A stretch of DNA of 7,840 bases. It comes from Actinomycetes bacterium (GTDB lineage Bacteria; Actinomycetota; Acidimicrobiia; Acidimicrobiales; RAAP-2). The stretch covers positions 1 through 7,840 of the forward strand of contig JAJZSM010000064.1 in NCBI GenBank assembly GCA_021849765.1, given 5' to 3'. How positions within the stretch are numbered: the stretch's first letter is position 1; every line of letters begins with the position of its first letter. Below, one piece after another: positions 5,046 to 7,840 of the stretch. The notes under the pieces are model-generated. The model was not told the origin of the DNA and ran no database searches. It saw only the letters and a list, made by a program, of their open reading frames with translations. Made by a program: the position numbers and the translations under genes.

Positions 5046-7331
5046 CTATGCGTCGAGTCCCGAGGCGCGTTCCAGGCGGATGATGATCGACTTCGAGGTC
5101 GGGGTGTTGCTCGTGAGCGCGGTGGAGTCGAGAGGGACCAGCACGTTGGCCTCGGGAAAGTAGGCGGCGGCACAGCCGCGCGGCGTCGGATAGGCCACGG
5201 CTCGAAAGCAAGCCGCGCGGCGCTCGCCGTCGGCGTAGACGCTCACCAGATCCACGAGGTCGGCGTCGCGCAGTCCCTGTTCGGCGAGATCGGCCTCGTT
5301 CACGAAGACGACGCGTCGACCACCCTCGATGCCCCGGTAGCGATCGTCGAGCCCGTAGACCGTGGTGTTGAACTGGTCGTGGGAGCGAACCGTCTGCAGG
5401 ATCAGGTGCCCCTCGGGAACCTCGATCGCGTCCAGGGCGTTTCGGGTGAACCGAGCCTTGCCGGTAGCGGTGTGAAAGGTCCTCGAGTCGTGGGGGCCGC
5501 GGGGCAGCACGAAGCCACCCGGCGCAGCGACGCGCTCCTCGAAATCCTCGAAGCCCGGGACGACGTGCTCGATGTGGCGACGAATGACCCGGTAATCGTC
5601 CGCCATCGCGCGCCAGCCCAGTTCCTCGCCGAAGAGCGCCTCGCCGAGACCCGCCACGATGGAGACCTCGCTTCGCAAGTTGGGCGAACCGGGAGTGAGG
5701 CGACCCCGGGACTGGTGCACCATCGACATCGAATCCTCGACGGTGACGAACTGCTCGCCGCTCGCCTGGTGGTCGCGCTCGGTCCGGCCCAGACACGGCA
5801 GGATCAGAGCCTCCTCGCCGTGGACGAGGTGCGAGCGGTTGAGTTTGGTGGCCACGTGCACGCTGAGGCGACACTTCATCATCGCCGCTTCGGTCACCGC
5901 GGTGTCGGGCGTCGCGGCGACGAAATTACCGCCGAGGGCGACGAAGACGTCGATACGCCCGTCGCGCATCGCCCGGATGGTGTCCACCGTGTCGTAACCG
6001 TGCTCGCGGGGCGGTTCGAAGCCGAACTCGTCGCCCAGCAGATCGAGGAACCAATCGGGCATCTTCTCCCAGATGCCCATCGTACGGTCACCTTGGACGT
6101 TGCTGTGACCGCGGATCGGCGATGGGCCGGCGCCCGGACGCCCGATATTGCCGCGCAGCAGAAGAAAGTTGACGATCTCGCGAATGGTCGCGACGGCGTT
6201 GCGGTGCTGGGTGATGCCCATCGCCCAACAGACGATGACACTCTTCGCGGCCGCGACGTCGTCGGCGAAGGCCTCGATCTGCTCGCGCGACAGGCCGCTC
6301 GCCGTCTCGATCGCGGACCACTCGAGCGCGCGCCACCCCTCGCGGGCCTCGTCGAAGCCGTCGCAATAGGTGTCGATGAAGTCCCGATCCACGACCGTCC
6401 CCGGTGCGCGGTCCTCGCGTTCGCACAGGACCTTGTTGACACCAGCGAACATGGCCAGGTCACCGTTCACGCGAACCGACAGGAAACGGTCGGTCAGCGC
6501 CGTGCCGCGGCCAATGAGCCCGCGCGCTCGTTGGGGATTCTTGAAACGCACGAGGCCAGCCTCGGGCAGCGGATTGGCCGACACGATGCGGGCCCCTCGA
6601 CGTTTGGCGGCCTCGAGGGCGCTCAGCATGCGCGGGTGGTTCGTACCGGGGTTCTGACCCACGATCACGATCAGGTCGGCGTGATCGGTGATGTCGTCGA
6701 GGTTGACCGTGCCCTTGCCCACGCCGATGGTTTCCATCAGGGCCGCGCCGCTCGACTCGTGGCACATGTTCGAACAGTCCGGCAGGTTGTTCGTGCCGAG
6801 TCGGCGCGCGAGCAGCTGGAACAGAAAGGCCGCTTCGTTACTCGCTCGACCACTCGTGTAGAAAGCGGCCCGGTTCGCCGAGGGCATCGCCGTCAGACGC
6901 TCGGCGCAGAGGGCGAACGCCTCGTCCCACGAGATCGGCGCGTAGTGGGTCGCTGCGCGCGCGAGGTACATGGGCTCGGTGAGACGGCCGTGGGATTCGA
7001 GTTCGTGATCACTCTGCGCGCGCAGTTCCTCGACGCTGTACGCGGCGAAGAAGCTCCGATCCACTCGATCCCGCGTCGCCTCCCAGGACGCGGCCTTGGC
7101 ACCGTTCTCGCAGAACTCCGCGTGGGAACGGTGTCCCGCCTGAGGATCAGGCCAGGCGCAACTCGGACAGTCGAACCCGTCGACCTGATTGAGCGAGGTC
7201 AACACCCGCGCGCCACGGCCCACACCCATCTCCGCGATTGCGCGCTTCAGTGACAGGCGCACCGCGACGCGCCCGACCGCAACCGACTCGGGCGGGTGCA
7301 CTTCGACGGCGTCCTCAGGCTGCTCCACCAT
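5046..7331 (-). CDS. FdhF/YdeP-like molybdopterin oxidoreductase alpha subunit
   Basis: A 761-residue Mo-bis-MGD oxidoreductase of the FdhF-like/YdeP group, full length for that group. The N-terminal domain has GFDCPSCAWPDP (Cys55, Cys58) and FCENGAK (Cys74), a three-cysteine iron-sulfur region as I recall for YdeP proteins rather than the four-cysteine CxxCxxxC set of classical formate dehydrogenases. SNMCHESSG supplies Cys190-His191 at the position of the selenocysteine-His pair in E. coli FdhF, so Cys190 probably binds molybdenum. Then come QNPGTNHPRM (226-235), a GNIGRPGAG...RGHSNVQG block near 394-414, and a C-terminal cofactor-binding domain (FNTTVYGLDDRYRGI). There is no Tat signal, so it is cytoplasmic. 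No beta or gamma subunit is adjacent, and the electron acceptor and substrate are unknown. E. coli YdeP is linked to acid resistance, not proven formate oxidation. In-frame TGA at 7337-7335 makes ATG 7331 the first possible start. Confidence 0.93.
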   Translation of the reverse strand: MVEQPEDAVEVHPPESVAVGRVAVRLSLKRAIAEMGVGRGARVLTSLNQVDGFDCPSCAWPDPQAGHRSHAEFCENGAKAASWEATRDRVDRSFFAAYSVEELRAQSDHELESHGRLTEPMYLARAATHYAPISWDEAFALCAERLTAMPSANRAAFYTSGRASNEAAFLFQLLARRLGTNNLPDCSNMCHESSGAALMETIGVGKGTVNLDDITDHADLIVIVGQNPGTNHPRMLSALEAAKRRGARIVSANPLPEAGLVRFKNPQRARGLIGRGTALTDRFLSVRVNGDLAMFAGVNKVLCEREDRAPGTVVDRDFIDTYCDGFDEAREGWRALEWSAIETASGLSREQIEAFADDVAAAKSVIVCWAMGITQHRNAVATIREIVNFLLLRGNIGRPGAGPSPIRGHSNVQGDRTMGIWEKMPDWFLDLLGDEFGFEPPREHGYDTVDTIRAMRDGRIDVFVALGGNFVAATPDTAVTEAAMMKCRLSVHVATKLNRSHLVHGEEALILPCLGRTERDHQASGEQFVTVEDSMSMVHQSRGRLTPGSPNLRSEVSIVAGLGEALFGEELGWRAMADDYRVIRRHIEHVVPGFEDFEERVAAPGGFVLPRGPHDSRTFHTATGKARFTRNALDAIEVPEGHLILQTVRSHDQFNTTVYGLDDRYRGIEGGRRVVFVNEADLAEQGLRDADLVDLVSVYADGERRAACFRAVAYPTPRGCAAAYFPEANVLVPLDSTALTSNTPTSKSIIIRLERASGLDA

Positions 7332-7354
7332 GTCTCACCGCCCGACGACACATC

Positions 7355-7364
7355 GTCACGTGAC
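7355..7364. promoter_or_regulatory. Perfect 10-bp palindrome GTCACGTGAC upstream of the oxidoreductase gene
   Basis: GTCACGTGAC is a perfect palindrome centred between 7359 and 7360, 23 bp ahead of ATG 7331 in the divergent oxidoreductase/moeA region. It shares TCACGTG with the fdhD control region (4159-4165). It has the form of a dimeric regulator site; the regulator is unknown. Confidence 0.35.
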
Positions 7365-7368
7365 CCGT

Positions 7369-7403
7369 CTCACGGCGGCCCCCCAGGGGAACCCTACCGT
7401 GAG
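7369..7403. repeat. Nested inverted repeat in the oxidoreductase/moeA divergent region
   Basis: CTCACGG (7369-7375) and CCGTGAG (7397-7403) are 7-bp inverted arms; between them CCCC-A-GGGG (7381-7389) is almost co-centred. A minus-strand TAGGGT hexamer (7396 to 7391) lies inside and might be a -10 box for the oxidoreductase. GTCTCAC also occurs as direct copies at 7332-7338 and 7367-7373. Confidence 0.3.
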
Positions 7404-7446
7404 TCAATCGACGATGGTCCCGCGGCCTGCGCCGGCGAACGACCGG

Positions 7447-7452
7447 TAACCT
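7447..7452 (+). promoter_or_regulatory. Candidate -10 box (TAACCT) upstream of the short ORF and moeA
   Basis: TAACCT is the same hexamer as at 914-919 and again lies 7 nt before a GTG (7460). Transcription would start at about 7459, making the short ORF leaderless and giving moeA a leader of about 72 nt. No -35 match is apparent. Confidence 0.5.
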
Positions 7453-7459
7453 CTGCTAC

Positions 7460-7534
7460 GTGTCGTCCCCCTCGCACCACGGTCCCGACGCGATAACTCC
7501 CTACCGCGTCGCGCGAGGCGGCCTACGTCGATGA
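7460..7534 (+). CDS. Candidate 24-codon leader ORF overlapping the moeA start (ATGA)
   Basis: GTG 7460 opens 24 codons (start MSSPSHHGPDAITPY, end RGGLRR) that stop at TGA 7532-7534, overlapping ATG 7531 of moeA by the classic ATGA arrangement. It would be translated without a leader from the TAACCT promoter. The moeA start has no good Shine-Dalgarno (only GAGG at 7515-7518, 12 nt away), so termination-reinitiation coupling would make sense. I recognise no homology. The peptide is rich in Pro, Ser, His and Arg and could equally be a chance ORF; evidence is positional only. Confidence 0.4.
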   Translation: MSSPSHHGPDAITPYRVARGGLRR

Positions 7535-7840
7535 TCACGCTCGAGGAGGCCCGCTCGCTCGTGTTCGCGAGCCTGAAGGTACTCGCGCCGGTGCGCCAAC
7601 CGCTCGCCAACGCGATCGGCCTCGTCGCGGCGAGCACCATCGTGGCGACCGAGCCCGCGCCAAGTTTTACCAATTCGGCGATGGACGGCTTCGCACTTCG
7701 CGCCCACGACGTGACGACGAGTCCGACGCGGCTACGAATCGTCGACGTGGTCTTGGCCGGGCAGTCGAGTCCGATCGTCGTCGGAGCCGGCGAGGCAACG
7801 CGCATCATGACCGGTGCGCCCCTGCCGGCGGGCGCCGACA
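7531..7840 (+). CDS. moeA: MoeA, molybdopterin molybdenumtransferase (5' part, cut by window end)
   Basis: 103 codons are present and the frame is open at the window edge. The sequence shows the N-terminal hallmarks of MoeA: MITLEEARSLV, then PLANAIGLVAAS (24-35), NSAMDGFALRAHDV (48-61), LAGQSSPIVVGAGEA (75-89) and RIMTGAPLPAGAD (91-103). MoeA inserts molybdate into adenylylated molybdopterin to give active Mo-cofactor; the MPT-binding and catalytic C-terminal domains lie beyond the window. The upstream reading frame contains no other start codon back to the promoter region, so ATG 7531 is the start. It is divergent from the YdeP-like oxidoreductase and sits immediately after a 24-codon ORF with which it overlaps by ATGA. 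It could belong to the paralogous Glp group; the N-terminus does not separate these. Confidence 0.93.
   Translation, partial: MITLEEARSLVFASLKVLAPVRQPLANAIGLVAASTIVATEPAPSFTNSAMDGFALRAHDVTTSPTRLRIVDVVLAGQSSPIVVGAGEATRIMTGAPLPAGAD

Noticed and set aside
5853..5858. A third CACGTG palindrome
   Set aside because: It is inside the oxidoreductase coding region with different flanks; it most likely reflects chance and shows that the core hexamer alone is weak evidence.
5379..7253. A 624-codon open frame on the plus strand opposite the oxidoreductase gene
   Set aside because: It is antisense to a gene with clear family motifs. Its translation is rich in Arg, His and Val without recognisable domains, as expected from codon-position bias in GC-rich DNA.
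1..7840. CRISPR array, tRNA, insertion sequence or toxin-antitoxin pair
   Set aside because: No regularly spaced repeats, tRNA-like cloverleaf, transposase motifs or small toxin/antitoxin-like gene pair were seen on reading both strands.

Overview
The window is GC-rich (roughly two thirds G+C by eye) and packed with short-spaced genes on both strands. Codon use, frequent GTG starts, a DUF664-type DinB protein, a DUF6457 protein and a PH-like protein with a 'VSNRQK' motif all point to an actinomycete (Actinomycetota), possibly an Acidimicrobiia-like lineage; the exact taxon cannot be read from the sequence. Several genes appear to be transcribed from a TANNNT -10 box placed 6-7 nt before a GTG start codon. 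That is the arrangement of leaderless mRNAs, which are common in this phylum.

Left part (1-1805): the 5' end of a minus-strand gene that runs off the window and resembles the N-terminus of an AMP-forming acyl-CoA ligase. Divergent from it lie a PH-like protein of unknown role (234-866), a small single-span membrane or secreted protein that I do not recognise (927-1220) and a DinB/DUF664 protein (1266-1805). Middle (1906-3108, minus): a MalY/PatB-type PLP-dependent C-S lyase or aminotransferase.

Right part (3246-7840): a molybdenum-cofactor and molybdoenzyme island. It holds mobA-like (nucleotidyl transfer to molybdopterin), a free-standing DUF6457 gene, fdhD (sulfur transfer to Mo-bis-MGD enzymes), a 761-aa FdhF/YdeP-like molybdopterin oxidoreductase, and the 5' end of moeA (molybdate insertion), which is cut by the window end. 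A coherent reading is that MoeA and MobA build the bis-MGD cofactor, FdhD sulfurates it, and the YdeP-like enzyme receives it. No formate dehydrogenase beta or gamma subunit and no FdhE is visible, so the physiological substrate of the oxidoreductase stays open.

The genes alternate in direction. Divergent control regions lie at 96-233, 3109-3245, 4087-4202 and 7332-7459; convergent ends lie at 1806-1905, 3834-3870 and 5040-5045. No stretch over 300 bases lacks a gene. No tRNA, rRNA, CRISPR array, insertion sequence or phage gene was seen. The most notable non-coding or small features are a 24-codon, apparently leaderless ORF whose stop overlaps the moeA start (ATGA), a GC stem-loop in the fdhD leader, and TCACGTG-type palindromic sites in the control regions of fdhD and the oxidoreductase.
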